A stretch of DNA of 64,000 nt from Thioclava arctica. GTDB taxonomy: Bacteria; Pseudomonadota; Alphaproteobacteria; Rhodobacterales; Rhodobacteraceae. The stretch's first letter is position 1; each line of letters starts with the position of its first letter. A program made the position numbers and the translations under genes. Positions 1-8,606 of this stretch are shown here, piece after piece. The notes beneath the pieces were generated by a model. That model was given only the letters and a program-made list of their open reading frames with translations. It was not told where the DNA came from and searched no databases. The DNA lies in contig NZ_JBFRYC010000008.1 in NCBI RefSeq assembly GCF_040892615.1, positions 1 to 64,000 on the forward strand, given 5' to 3'.

Positions 1-63
1 CTCATTATAGGCAGTCCAATTCGTTGTCTTGTAGGTCGGTGCTGTCGGTTTGCTCATGCCCAT
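1..63 (-). CDS. IS5-family transposase, N-terminal fragment (truncated by window edge)
   Basis: From the ATG at 63 the minus strand reads MGMSKPTAPTYKTTNWTAYN and continues out of the window. This is the conserved start of a widespread IS5-group DDE transposase (the family usually begins MSKPTxPTYKTTNW). A second in-frame ATG at 57 (MSKP) is the commoner annotated start. Only about 20 residues are visible, so whether the full copy is intact cannot be judged. Confidence 0.7.
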   Translation of the reverse strand, partial: MGMSKPTAPTYKTTNWTAYNE

Positions 64-120
64 CAGCTACCACACTGGATTCACGACATGAATCCCTACC
101 GGATTTGTGCAACAGAGCCC
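1..120 (-). mobile_element. IS5-family insertion sequence, 5' end, cut by window edge
   Basis: Read on the minus strand, the segment begins at about position 120 with GGCTCTGTTGCACAAATCC, which I recognise as the terminal repeat type of IS5-group elements common in Rhodobacterales. It is followed by a short leader and the first codons of the transposase. The rest of the element lies beyond position 1. The junction with the next element is abrupt (about 119-121). Confidence 0.75.
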
Positions 121-234
121 CAATTACGCATGCTTTGGGCCGCCCGTGAGTAAGATCACCCCGCCATTTCTTTCAGCCTCAACGGGTACTTGGGCGCGAG
201 GCCCGTATGACAAGAATAGGTAATAGGGAAAGGA
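121..234 (+). other. Non-coding left end of the IS110-type element
   Basis: This stretch of about 115 bp without a gene lies between the IS5 end and the IS110 recombinase start. In IS110-group elements the left-end non-coding region carries the bridge RNA. A short inverted repeat is visible (ACGGG 182-186 with CCCGT 202-206, enclosing GGGC/GCCC). Whether it is a bridge-RNA relic is inference. Confidence 0.35.
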
Positions 235-1250
235 ATGCAGGATACCGTTGGGATAGATGTTTCGAAGGCAACTCTGGATGCATATTGGCGGTCTGGCAGG
301 CAACACCAGGTTTTTAGCAACGATCAGGCTGGGCTAAAGCAACTTCTTCGCTGGATCTGCAAAGCCAAGGCCGCGTTGACGGTTTTTGAGGCGACGGGTG
401 TCTATGATCGGCAGCTTCAGGCGTAACTGGCGGCGCACAGCTTGCCCTTTGCGCGCATTAATCCTAAACAAGCCCGGCGTTTTGCCGAGGGTATCGGGCA
501 GCTGGCAAAGACGGACAAGGTTCCTTCTCGGGCATGCTTCGCATAACCTGTCAGGCAGCGGCTTCTGCCCTTTTGGCACGAATGGGATCCCTTCTTGATC
601 TTGAAGCAGAGAAGCCTCGATCGCAGAGTGCAAATGATCTTAAAGACTTGGCCACAGCTCGGCAGGCTCTAATCAAAGATAGGACAGCCGCAAAAGCACG
701 CGCGCAAACAGCCGCCGTCCTTTTGCTCAAAGCACAATTCAACATGCGCCTGAAACAGATTGAACGAGATCTCATGCAGCTCGAGGCGGCCATCCTAAGC
801 GTAATTGCGCAGGATTCTGCTCTTTTAAAGAGCGCCGAAATCCTTGCGAGCATTCCCGGAATTGCGACGGTATCTGCCTGCGCGATGCTCACAGAAATGC
901 CCGAGCTGGGGAATATCTCAGGCGAACAGGCGGTGTCTCTGGCGGGCCTCGCCCCCCCCTCGGGCCATTGCTGCGCAATGCCCTGCCGGACAATGAATGT
1001 CACGACAATCGGGGAAGTGGTAGGGGAGAGAGCACATTCGCGGTGGTCGCGCAGAAATGCGACGCTCTTCATATTTGCCGCCGGTGGCTGCAACGCGCTT
1101 CAACCCCGACATGAAGGCCAAGTATGATCAGTTGGTTGCATCACAGGAAAGTGCAAAAAACTGGCGATAACCGCAATCATGCGAAAGCTCTTGGTCATGG
1201 CAAATTCACTCCTGCGAGATCGCAGGAAATGGGCCAAAATCCATCCTTGA
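235..1250 (+). pseudogene. IS110-family transposase/recombinase, decayed
   Basis: Translation starts MQDTVGIDVSKATLDA, the RuvC-like DEDD N-terminus of IS110 transposases (first Asp in GIDVSK). It runs to an in-frame TAA at 424. Homology continues in the same frame (LAAHSLPFARINPKQARRF), shifts after KTDKV near 525, and resumes at 534 with the coiled middle and the Transposase_20 region (SAEILASIPGIATVSACAML). It shifts again after LAGLAPP at a C-run near 950, and once more near 1150 before the C-terminal tail (MRKLLVMANSLL) ends at 1248-1250. At least one nonsense change and three frameshifts make it inactive. Normal family length is about 310-340 residues, which the pieces add up to. Confidence 0.88.
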
Positions 1251-1257
1251 TCAATAC

Positions 1258-1521
1258 GGATACTCATGGTTTCCAGGGCAAACCACTGCCGGGCAGTGGA
1301 ACCGCGCGATCAAAGAAGCGACAGTCAAGCGATGCGATTACGACAACCACGATCAGTTGCGAACACACCTCGCCGACTTCATGGCGGCTTACAATTTCGC
1401 CCGCAGGCTCAAGACCCTCAGCGGCCTCACACCATACGAATACATCTGCAAAATCTGGACATCGGAGCCAAACAGATTCAGCCTAAACCCGATCCACCAG
1501 ATGCCGGGACTGAACAGCTAG
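1258..1521 (+). pseudogene. IS481-type transposase, C-terminal fragment
   Basis: The frame beginning at 1291 reads NRAIKEATVKRCDYDNHDQL and then a typical tail (LADFMAAYNFARRLKTLSGL ... SEPNRFSLNP ... QMPGLNS) ending with TAG at 1519-1521. This matches the end of the rve integrase domain of IS481-family transposases. About 75-85 residues remain of a protein that is normally about 300-350. No start, D-D-E core or left end is present. It directly abuts the IS110 remnant, so it is a leftover of nested insertion and deletion. Confidence 0.8.
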
Positions 1522-1587
1522 GAGATTTCAATACAAACTTGCGCGATGAGCCAAGTAAATAACGGTCAAACTAGGCCCCCGCAGCCC

Positions 1588-2523
1588 TTAAAGCCGCGCA
1601 ATGCGCTCACTCAGGAGCGTATAAAATCCGGTCGCGTCAATATCGCCCATGAACAGCGCATTTGGCGCGCGATTGGTGACGCCCCACCAATCGGCGACGG
1701 TCATGCCCATTGTCAGCTCGGACTGGGTTTCGATCTCGACATTGATATGGCGCCCGGTGAACAGATCGGGCGCCAGCAGATAGGCGATCACGCAGGGGTC
1801 ATGCAGCGGCGCGCCCTGCGAGCCGTATTTCGCCATATCGAAGCGCTCGAAGAAATCGGTCCAGCTGGCAACGGCGTGACCCACCTGCGTGCCCATCGCG
1901 CGAAACGCCTCGATGCGCGCGCGCGAGGTCAGTGCCTTATGGGTCACATCCAGCGGCATAATCACAATCTGAGCGCCTGATTTGAACACAATTTCAGCGG
2001 CTTGTGGGTCGACATGAATGTTGAATTCTGCCGCAGGCGTGGTGTTGCCAACCTCGAAATAGGCGCCCCCCATCAGCACGATCTCGGCCACGCGATCCTT
2101 AATATCGGGGGCGCGTTCGAACGCGGTGGCGATGTTGGTCAGGGGGCCGAGCAGGCAGAGGGTGATCGTACCCGCAGGGGACTCGCGTAAGGACTCGATC
2201 AGGAAATCGACGGCATGCTGCTCCTGCAATGCCATCTCGGGCTCGGGCAGAACGATGCCGTCCAGCCCGCTTTTGCCATGCAAATATTCCGCCGTCACCA
2301 GCGCGCGCGCCATCGGGCGATCACAGCCTGCAAAGACGCGCATATCGGGCCGCCCGGCCAGTTCGCACACTTTGCGCGCATTCAGCGCCGTCAGCGCCAG
2401 CGGCACGTTGCCCGCCACGCAGGTGATGCCGAGCACTTCAAGCTCGGGGCTGGCCAAGGCCAGCAAAATCGCCACCGCGTCGTCTTGGCCGGGATCGGTG
2501 TCGATGATGATCTTGCGCGTCAT
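1588..2523 (-). CDS. Inosine/uridine-preferring nucleoside hydrolase
   Basis: A cytosolic N-ribohydrolase that splits ribonucleosides into base and ribose for salvage. The N-terminus (about residues 7-16) has the family signature DTDPGQDDAVA, whose aspartates bind Ca2+ and the ribose hydroxyls. The length of 311 residues is normal for the family. I chose the ATG at 2523 because GAGAGGG lies just upstream and the signature then falls near the N-terminus; an upstream in-frame ATG at 2616 would add 31 unrelated residues. It stands alone, facing away from the next gene. Substrate preference cannot be read from the sequence. Confidence 0.9.
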   Translation of the reverse strand: MTRKIIIDTDPGQDDAVAILLALASPELEVLGITCVAGNVPLALTALNARKVCELAGRPDMRVFAGCDRPMARALVTAEYLHGKSGLDGIVLPEPEMALQEQHAVDFLIESLRESPAGTITLCLLGPLTNIATAFERAPDIKDRVAEIVLMGGAYFEVGNTTPAAEFNIHVDPQAAEIVFKSGAQIVIMPLDVTHKALTSRARIEAFRAMGTQVGHAVASWTDFFERFDMAKYGSQGAPLHDPCVIAYLLAPDLFTGRHINVEIETQSELTMGMTVADWWGVTNRAPNALFMGDIDATGFYTLLSERIARL

Positions 2524-2660
2524 GTTTGCCCTCTCGCTGTCGTGCCAAGATGGGACAGGGCGCGGGCGTTGTCCATCCGCCGCGAAACCTTCCTCAATCG
2601 GGCGCCTTTTCGCCATATTGCGCCGCTATTTCTGAGGCCAGCAATAACCGGAGGCAGAGC

Positions 2661-3437
2661 ATGAGCCGGCACCATCACCTGTTTATCGCGTCGCCCGCCT
2701 CGGGGGCGCTTGGGGCGCAAGTTGCGCGCAGTTTGGCCAGCGGGCAGGCGCAGCTTGCCAAGGCAGGCTATGGCGAGGCCGTGCTGGGGCCCCATCGCAA
2801 CGGCCAGATTCATCTGGATGCGAAGTTGATTGGCGATGTGAGCTGCGGGCTGTTCAGCTTTTTCGAGCAGGCGGGCAAGAATGCGATGCGCTTCGCGCGG
2901 CGTCTTGATGCGCCCATTGGCCGGGTGGTGATCCAGACGCTGCCCTATGATCAGTATTACCCGATGATGTGGCGTCATATGGCGACAGGGCGCGCGCTGA
3001 AACCCTTTGAGGGCGCGGTGGCGCGGCTGATGGAGCGTCCGCGGGGCTGGGCGCAGGTCATTGCTGATCTGCACGCAGCGCTTGCGCCGCAAGAGATCGT
3101 GGTGCTGCCCGCTCCGGTCTTGGTCGAGGAAGCCTTGGCCGCTTTGGTGCCGGGCGCGCGGTTGGACCCGCGCACGCCGCCCCAGTTGGATCGTCCCGAT
3201 AGCGCGATTGCGATGTTGCAGCGCCTGCACCGGGCCAATGTCACGCTGGACCCCCATCAAATCCAACGTCTCGCGGCGTTTCACGCGCGCCAGCCTCAAG
3301 GCGCCCCGTTGGCCGCGTTCAACGCGATCGACAGCGTCAAGCTGCGCAAACGTTACGCGCAGGATATGGACCAGATCGCCGCGATGGCGCGCACGCGCAT
3401 CGGCGCCGATCTGGATTTTGCAATCGCTGCGCAATAG
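2661..3437 (+). CDS. Conserved hypothetical protein (258 aa)
   Basis: I do not recognise a domain with confidence. The protein begins MSRHHHLFIASPASGALGAQ, which has the look of a P-loop/sulfotransferase-like first strand but lacks a clear Walker A. It is soluble, with no signal peptide or membrane segment, and rich in Arg and Ala. The ATG at 2661 follows GGAGGCAG at a good distance. It is divergent from the nucleoside hydrolase and convergent with the iron-binding protein gene, so it is probably monocistronic. Codon use matches the core genes around it, so it is very likely expressed. Confidence 0.7.
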   Translation: MSRHHHLFIASPASGALGAQVARSLASGQAQLAKAGYGEAVLGPHRNGQIHLDAKLIGDVSCGLFSFFEQAGKNAMRFARRLDAPIGRVVIQTLPYDQYYPMMWRHMATGRALKPFEGAVARLMERPRGWAQVIADLHAALAPQEIVVLPAPVLVEEALAALVPGARLDPRTPPQLDRPDSAIAMLQRLHRANVTLDPHQIQRLAAFHARQPQGAPLAAFNAIDSVKLRKRYAQDMDQIAAMARTRIGADLDFAIAAQ

Positions 3438-3443
3438 CGCGCT

Positions 3444-4442
3444 TTAGCCGTCGATATCGACCTGATCGATCAGCTTGAGGGCGGCAGGGCGAAGCGCGGC
3501 GATCTTATCCAGAGATAGCGTATCTGGCTTCAGCACGCCCCAGCTTGCCACCAGTTTCGAAGGGGCCACCCCCGGTTTCACCGGAAACTCGTGATTGGTC
3601 TCGGCATAGATTTCCTGCGCCGCGTCCGAGACCAGAAATTCCATCAACTTCAACGCTTCAGCCTTGTTTGGCGCGGCTTTGGTCATCGCTACACCGGAAA
3701 TGTTGACATGCGTGCCCCCGCCCTCAAAGACCGGGAACTCAAGGCGCACCGCATTGGCCCATTCCTGCTGTTCGGGATCAGCCAGCATCTGGCCCATGTA
3801 ATAGGTGTTGCCCAGCGAGATATCGCATTGCCCCGCCCAGATCGATTTGACCTGACTGCGGTCATTGCCCTCGGGGCGCTTGGCGAGATTGGCCTTGAGG
3901 CCCTCTAGCCACGTTTTGGTCGCGGCCTCGCCGTGATGGGCAAGATAGGCGGCGGTGAGCGCCACGTTGTAATCGCTGGTGAAAGAACGGGTGCAGATGC
4001 GGCCCTTCCATTTCGGATCGGCGAGATCTTCATAGGTGGTCACCTCGCCCGGCGCGACGCGATCTTTCGAGGCATAGACGATGCGCGCCCGCGTGCTGAG
4101 CGCGAACCACTGGTTGCCCGGATCGCGCAGATTGGCCGGGATCGCGGCGATCAAGCCGGGGTCATCGACGGGCTGGGTCACGCCCGCAGCCACGACCTCT
4201 TCTATGCGCGCGATATCGACCGTCAGCACCAGATCGGCGGGGCTGCGTTTACCCTCGGCGCGCAGGCGTTCGAGCATGCCTTTATCGACGAATGCGGTGT
4301 TCACTTTGATGCCGGTCTGCGCGGTGAAGGCGTCAAACAGGGGGGCGATCAGCTCGGGTTGGCGATGCGAATAGACGTTCACATCGGCCAGCGCAGGGCT
4401 GGCGATCAGGGCAGCCAAAGTTAGGGATAGGGGCGTTTTCAT
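3444..4442 (-). CDS. fbpA: Fe(3+) ABC transporter periplasmic substrate-binding protein
   Basis: Periplasmic ferric-iron binding protein of the FbpA/FutA class, 332 residues. A signal peptide is clear (MKTPLSLTLAALIASPALA, cleavage after about residue 19), followed directly by the family start DVNVYSHRQPELI. The twin tyrosines typical of ferric ligands appear in SLGNTYYMGQM. The spacing of other motifs (DLVLTVDIARI, WKGRICTRSFTSDYN) fits the family. No permease or ATPase gene is adjacent: the downstream gene is convergent and the upstream one is an ABC-F protein behind a terminator. It must therefore work with subunits encoded elsewhere. I could not identify a convincing Irr, RirA or Fur box upstream. 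Confidence 0.9.
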   Translation of the reverse strand: MKTPLSLTLAALIASPALADVNVYSHRQPELIAPLFDAFTAQTGIKVNTAFVDKGMLERLRAEGKRSPADLVLTVDIARIEEVVAAGVTQPVDDPGLIAAIPANLRDPGNQWFALSTRARIVYASKDRVAPGEVTTYEDLADPKWKGRICTRSFTSDYNVALTAAYLAHHGEAATKTWLEGLKANLAKRPEGNDRSQVKSIWAGQCDISLGNTYYMGQMLADPEQQEWANAVRLEFPVFEGGGTHVNISGVAMTKAAPNKAEALKLMEFLVSDAAQEIYAETNHEFPVKPGVAPSKLVASWGVLKPDTLSLDKIAALRPAALKLIDQVDIDG

Positions 4443-4547
4443 GTCTCTCTCCTGTCACGCGGTTCGCGGCCAGAGGTAGAAGGCGATCACGCTTTCGTCA
4501 ATAGTTGAGTGAAATTATCGGAAATAAATTTGACGCAGAAAAGGAAA

Positions 4548-4573
4548 CGCCCGGCGCATGAGCGAGCCGGGCG
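4548..4573 (-). terminator. Intrinsic terminator after the ABC-F gene
   Basis: Perfect 8-bp stem CGCCCGGC (4548-4555) with GCCGGGCG (4566-4573) and a 10-nt loop. On the minus strand it is followed by TTTCCTTTTC. It lies between the ABC-F gene and fbpA, separating the two minus-strand genes. Confidence 0.8.
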
Positions 4574-4615
4574 TCGTTTCGGGGCAACGATAGGGGCCAG
4601 CGCCCTTGCGCGCGA

Positions 4616-6505
4616 TCAGCTCTTTTCAGCCGTCTCGAATTTTTCCAGCGCTTCAAGCCAAAGCGCCTCGGCGCGGGTCATGGCGGTGCGCAGCTCGGCG
4701 TGTTTCTTCGACCAACGTTCGGCCTCGGCGGCGCGGGCGGCGGAATAGAGCTTGGGATCGGCCATGATTGCATCAAGCTTTTCGAGCATCTCGGTCAGCT
4801 TGGCCACGCGCGCCTCGCTTTCGCGCAGCGCCTTTTTCAGGTTTTGACGTTCATCGCGCGCAGGCTTTGGGGCGCTTTGCGTAGCGGGTGCAGCGGGCGC
4901 GGTTTTTTGCGATTGCTTGGCCGGTTTCTGTTTGCCCGCCGGGGCAGCCGGGGCCAGCAATTCGGCGCGATAGCTGTCGAGATCACCGTTATAAGGTGCG
5001 ACGCCACCATCTTTGACCAGCCACAGCCGATCGGCCACCAAGCTAAGCAAGTGCATGTCGTGGCTGACCAAAATCACCGCGCCGGAATATTCCGTCAGCG
5101 CCGAAACGAGCGCCTCGCGGCTTTCGATATCGAGGTGGTTGGTCGGCTCGTCGAGGATCAGCAGATGGGGTGCATCGAGCGTCGCCAGCAGTAGCGACAG
5201 TCGCGCCTTCTGCCCGCCCGAGAGCTTGCCCACAGCGGTTTCCGCCTGATCGGCGCGCAGGCCAAAGCCAGCGAGCCGGGCGCGCAGTTTGGCCTGCGCC
5301 TCGTCGGGGCGCTGGCTGCGCAAATGCTGCAGCGGTGTTTCATCAAGGTGCAATTCGTCCACCTGATGCTGGGCGAAATAACCGATGCGCAGCTTAGACG
5401 AGCGGGTGATCTTGCCCTCCATCGCCTCAAGCTTACCGGCGAGAAACTTCGACAGGGTCGATTTCCCCTCGCCATTGCGCCCGAGCAGCGCGATGCGGTC
5501 GTCTTGGTCGATGCGCAGATCCAGCCGCTTGAGGATCGCGGGGCCACCATAGCCGACAGCCGCGCCCTCCATCGTGATAATCGGCGGGCTCAACTGTTCG
5601 GGTTCGGGGAAGCTGAACACCTGTTGCGCGGCCTCTTCGGGCGCGGTGATCGGCACCATCTTTTCGAGCATCTTCACGCGGGCCTGAGCCTGTTTGGCCT
5701 TGCTGGCCTTGGCGCGAAAGCGATCCACAAAGCTTTGCAGATGGGCGCGCCGGGTATCTTGTTTCTTGGCCTGCGCGGCTTGGGCCTCGCGGCGCAGCGC
5801 ACGGGTGCGCGCGAAGGTGTCATAGCCGCCTTGATAGAGCGTCAACTGGCGCTCTTCGAGATGCAGGATCGCGCCGACCGCGCGGTTAAGCAGCTCACGG
5901 TCGTGGGAAATCACGATCACGGTGTGGGGGTAGCGGGCCAGATATTGCTCCAGCCACAGCGCGCCCTCAAGATCGAGATAGTTGGTCGGTTCGTCCAGCA
6001 GCAGCAAGTCGGGCTGGGCAAACAGCACGCCCGCCAGCGCCACGCGCATCCGCCAACCGCCCGAGAAATCCGAACAGGGGCGGGCTTGGGCCTCATTGTC
6101 AAAGCCAAGACCGCGCAGGATCGAGCTGGCGCGCGCCTCGCCCGACCATGCGTCGATATCGACAAGGCGGGACTGAATATCGGCGATGCGATGGGGGTCG
6201 GTGGCGGTTTCGGATTCCGCCAGCAGGCTGGCGCGTTCCTCATCCGCCGCAAGAACCGTGTCCAAAAGTGAGGTCGAGGACGAGGGCACTTCCTGTGCCA
6301 CACCGCCAACCTTGGCGCGCGAGGGCAGGGTGATTTCCCCGCCATCCAGCGTCAGCTCGCCCCGGATCAGGCGAAACAGCGTGGTTTTCCCCGCGCCATT
6401 GGGCCCGACAAGGCCGACCTTATGGCCCTCGGGGATGGTGGCAGAGGCACCTGCAAAGAGCGGGCGGCCTTCGATCGAATAGGATATATCTGTGATGCGC
6501 AACAT
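4616..6505 (-). CDS. ABC-F family ATPase (YheS/Uup-like translation factor)
   Basis: Cytosolic duplicated ATPase of 629 residues with no membrane domain; ABC-F proteins act on the ribosome. The first domain has Walker A GPNGAGKTT (about residue 35), a degenerate signature FSGGW and Walker B LLLLDEPTNYLD. A charged linker helix (KKQDTRRAHLQSFVDRFRAK) follows. The second domain has GRNGEGKST, LSGGQKARLSLLL and LLILDEPTNHLD. The C-terminus is an Ala/Pro/Lys spacer and then a coiled coil (about 540-629) as in Uup/YheS. The start MLRITDISYSIEGRPLF resembles YheS most. The ATG at 6505 is preceded by AAGGGAGGG. Which subfamily it belongs to needs a tree. Confidence 0.9.
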   Translation of the reverse strand: MLRITDISYSIEGRPLFAGASATIPEGHKVGLVGPNGAGKTTLFRLIRGELTLDGGEITLPSRAKVGGVAQEVPSSSTSLLDTVLAADEERASLLAESETATDPHRIADIQSRLVDIDAWSGEARASSILRGLGFDNEAQARPCSDFSGGWRMRVALAGVLFAQPDLLLLDEPTNYLDLEGALWLEQYLARYPHTVIVISHDRELLNRAVGAILHLEERQLTLYQGGYDTFARTRALRREAQAAQAKKQDTRRAHLQSFVDRFRAKASKAKQAQARVKMLEKMVPITAPEEAAQQVFSFPEPEQLSPPIITMEGAAVGYGGPAILKRLDLRIDQDDRIALLGRNGEGKSTLSKFLAGKLEAMEGKITRSSKLRIGYFAQHQVDELHLDETPLQHLRSQRPDEAQAKLRARLAGFGLRADQAETAVGKLSGGQKARLSLLLATLDAPHLLILDEPTNHLDIESREALVSALTEYSGAVILVSHDMHLLSLVADRLWLVKDGGVAPYNGDLDSYRAELLAPAAPAGKQKPAKQSQKTAPAAPATQSAPKPARDERQNLKKALRESEARVAKLTEMLEKLDAIMADPKLYSAARAAEAERWSKKHAELRTAMTRAEALWLEALEKFETAEKS

Positions 6506-6737
6506 GCGCCCTCCCTTGCAGCAGGCAGGCGGGCGCGTCAATCGGCGCTGCGTCGATGGTGGCGAAAATGTTGCCCATAAAAGGCGTGCGCGCCTTCATG
6601 AAGTTGCAACGAAGCTGTGCCATATCGGGGCGCGACACGCGCGTGAGGGCTTTTCAAGCCCCGCCCTGCATGCTAGCAGGCGCGAGATATTCAGGGCCGG
6701 ACAGACTGGCCACGAACCACCAATGAAAGGGTCACAA

Positions 6738-7160
6738 ATGGCCATCGAACGCACGCTCAGCATCATCAAACCCGACGCAACCCGTCGCAACCTCACCGGC
6801 AAGATCAACGCCAAGTTCGAGGAAGCCGGTCTGCGTATCGTCGCCCAAAAGCGCATCAAACTGACCATGGATCAGGCGGGTCAGTTCTACGAAGTCCACA
6901 AAGAGCGCCCCTTCTATGGCGAGCTGTGCGAATTCATGGCGTCCGAGCCGGTGGTCGTTCAGGTGCTTGAGGGCGAAAGCGCGATCTTGAAAAACCGCGA
7001 AGTGATGGGCGCAACCAACCCCGCAGACGCGGCTGACGGCACGATCCGCAAGGAATTCGCGCTCTCCGTGGGCGAAAACTCGGTGCATGGCTCGGATGCT
7101 CCCGACACCGCGGCGCAGGAAATCTCGTTCTTCTTCTCGGGTCTCGAACTCGTCGGCTAA
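6738..7160 (+). CDS. ndk: Nucleoside diphosphate kinase
   Basis: Transfers the gamma phosphate from ATP to NDPs through a phospho-histidine. The protein has 140 residues, the family norm. It starts MAIERTLSIIKPDATRRNLTG, and the catalytic His lies in the invariant NSVHGSDAPDTA near residue 117. The ATG at 6738 is preceded by GAAAGGG. Upstream ATGs in the same frame lack a ribosome site and family similarity. The gene is divergent from the ABC-F gene and its stop codon abuts the stop of the next, convergent gene. Confidence 0.98.
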   Translation: MAIERTLSIIKPDATRRNLTGKINAKFEEAGLRIVAQKRIKLTMDQAGQFYEVHKERPFYGELCEFMASEPVVVQVLEGESAILKNREVMGATNPADAADGTIRKEFALSVGENSVHGSDAPDTAAQEISFFFSGLELVG

Positions 7161-7508
7161 TCAGCGCTTTTTGCGCAAACCGATATCATCAAGGGCCGCA
7201 TCCAATCGGGTGTGGCCCTTGTCTTTTGGGGGTGGTGCGGCTTTGGCCTCGGTGCAGAGCGCGTCAAAGGATTTGCGCAGATTTGCTTTTTCCGCCCCCC
7301 GGCAATCATTCCAGGGCCGACCTTGCAGCGCCATGTGCAGCGCGTAATAGCCGATGAAATGCGCGCCATTGCCCGCTGCCAGCCAAGCACGATAGGCCTC
7401 ATGGGCGCCAAGCGCGCGCAACTGCTGCGCGCTGGTGATCCCGGCGCGGGCAAAGCCCTGCGCGCTGGCAGGGCCGAGACCGGAAATTGAGGTGATTTCG
7501 TCACTCAT
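7161..7508 (-). CDS. TfoX/Sxy C-terminal domain protein
   Basis: A small cytosolic protein of 115 residues. Its first 75 residues match the TfoX C-terminal (helix-hairpin-helix-like) domain: SISGLGPASAQGFARAGIT, then LRALGAHEAYRAW and HMALQGRPWND. The N-terminal TfoX domain found in full-length Sxy/TfoX competence regulators is absent; such stand-alone domains are common in alphaproteobacteria and their role is unclear. The tail (about 85-115) is charged and ends in KKR. Its stop codon touches that of ndk. Confidence 0.8.
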   Translation of the reverse strand: MSDEITSISGLGPASAQGFARAGITSAQQLRALGAHEAYRAWLAAGNGAHFIGYYALHMALQGRPWNDCRGAEKANLRKSFDALCTEAKAAPPPKDKGHTRLDAALDDIGLRKKR

Positions 7509-7658
7509 CTAACACCTACACGCAATCGCGATGGGGCAGAGTGGCGTGGGGCGCGAGGGTGCGCAAGTCGAGCCAGAAACCGGCGCAAGATTGCGAAAAA
7601 TAGCGCCGGTCAGGAGGGGTGACTAGCGCCCAAGTGAGGGCGCGTCGCCGAGGCGATC

Positions 7659-7793
7659 TTAGATCGACGCCCAGTCGTTAAAGACTGTTCCGCCTTGCTG
7701 CTGCGCGCCGCCTGTCTGGCCTTGTTGCTGGCCGGGACGGGGCGTTGCGCCCTGTTGTTGTTGACCGGATTGGCCGCCCGATTGCTGTTGCAT
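7659..7793 (-). CDS. Small Q/G-rich protein (44 aa)
   Basis: The minus strand from ATG 7793 encodes MQQQSGGQSGQQQQG, then a Pro/Gly/Gln-rich stretch ending in NDWASI and TAA (7659-7661). GAGGCAAG lies 7-9 nt before the start. Composition is extreme (Gln and Gly about half of the residues), with only the last nine residues looking like normal protein. It lies alone between two minus-strand genes. No function is assigned. The good ribosome site and the GC-rich codon use argue that it is real, but only comparison across species would prove it. Confidence 0.5.
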   Translation of the reverse strand: MQQQSGGQSGQQQQGATPRPGQQQGQTGGAQQQGGTVFNDWASI

Positions 7794-8019
7794 GACACTT
7801 GCCTCATCATGAGTCGCGTTGTGCGGGGTGAGTCCCGCTTGTGGTGCGACAATTAGGCTCAGGCTTGGTCAGGTTAAAGGGGGGGTCAAGAAAAACTGAA
7901 TTATCTGCGCAATCCCGTGATCGGCCGTCATGAAACTGTGACAGAACCGACACGAATGGCAGGCTGGGCTGAGAATATTGGCAAAACTATGACGCGGCGC
8001 CTCGCAGGAGAAAACCCGC
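7794..8019. other. Intergenic, nothing recognised
   Basis: About 225 bp upstream of the small Q/G-rich gene and downstream of the nsrR-like gene. It is more AT-rich than its surroundings in places (for example 7878-7910). I see no ORF with a ribosome site, no terminator and no clear operator. Confidence 0.5.
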
Positions 8020-8508
8020 CTAACGGGTCGCGGCCAGCGTGTTGCGTGTGCTGCAGATTCGCATGCTTTCGCCGCGATCAAGATGCAAGATCGCCTCAAG
8101 TGCGGCGTTGTCGGTGACCAGATCGGCCAGCGTCTTGCGATCAAGAGCGCCGTAGAACGCCTCAAGCGCCTCGATCAGCGCTTCGCGCAGCAAACAGGCC
8201 TCGCTGAGGGGGCAGGTGTTGGTTTTGGCGTCAAAACATTCGGCGAAGGGCAGCATTCCCTCAAAGGTGCGCAGCACATCGCCCACCCCGATTTTTTCAG
8301 GTGCGCGCGCAAGTTCCAAACCGCCAGAGCGTCCGCGATGGGTCTGGATAAACCCGGTCTGGGCCAACGTGTTCACCACCTGTGCAAGATGATTTTCCGA
8401 GGCATTGCAGACCACGGCGATCTCGTGTTTGCGCACGATCCGGTCCGAATTTACCGCGCAAAACATCAGCACACGCATCGCGAGGTTGCTTCGAGTGGTC
8501 AGCCGCAT
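8020..8508 (-). CDS. nsrR: Rrf2-family transcriptional regulator, NsrR-like
   Basis: A winged-helix iron-sulfur regulator of 162 residues. It starts MRLTTRSNLAMRVLMFCAVN, typical of NsrR, with the recognition helix near ASENHLAQVVNTLA. The three cluster-binding cysteines are at 91, 99 and 105 (ECFDAKTNTCPLSEACLL), close to the C91/C96/C102 pattern of E. coli NsrR. Nitric oxide sensing is therefore likely, inferred from the family. The gene is divergent from a block of decayed genes and a TDT transporter, so those may once have been its targets. The last 20 residues (ESMRICSTRNTLAATR) are not conserved. Confidence 0.87.
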   Translation of the reverse strand: MRLTTRSNLAMRVLMFCAVNSDRIVRKHEIAVVCNASENHLAQVVNTLAQTGFIQTHRGRSGGLELARAPEKIGVGDVLRTFEGMLPFAECFDAKTNTCPLSEACLLREALIEALEAFYGALDRKTLADLVTDNAALEAILHLDRGESMRICSTRNTLAATR

Positions 8509-8564
8509 TTATGCCTCCGGGGCTTGGGTCGCTTCACTCATACGTGATAATTTGCCCGGCCTGT

Positions 8565-8578
8565 TTGATTTGTGTCAG
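8565..8578 (+). promoter_or_regulatory. Possible FNR/Dnr-type site
   Basis: TTGATTTGTGTCAG compared with the consensus TTGAT-N4-ATCAA: the left half is perfect and the right half is 3 of 5. It lies in the space between the divergent nsrR-like gene and the SQR relic, where a redox-controlled promoter would be expected. Weak on sequence alone. Confidence 0.3.
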
Positions 8579-8606
8579 TTCTCGCTCGCTAAATAACACA
8601 TCACAG

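Noticed and set aside
4443..4547. Fur/Irr/RirA box upstream of the ferric binding protein gene
   Set aside because: The region is AT-rich, but I could not find a motif close enough to any known iron box to claim it.
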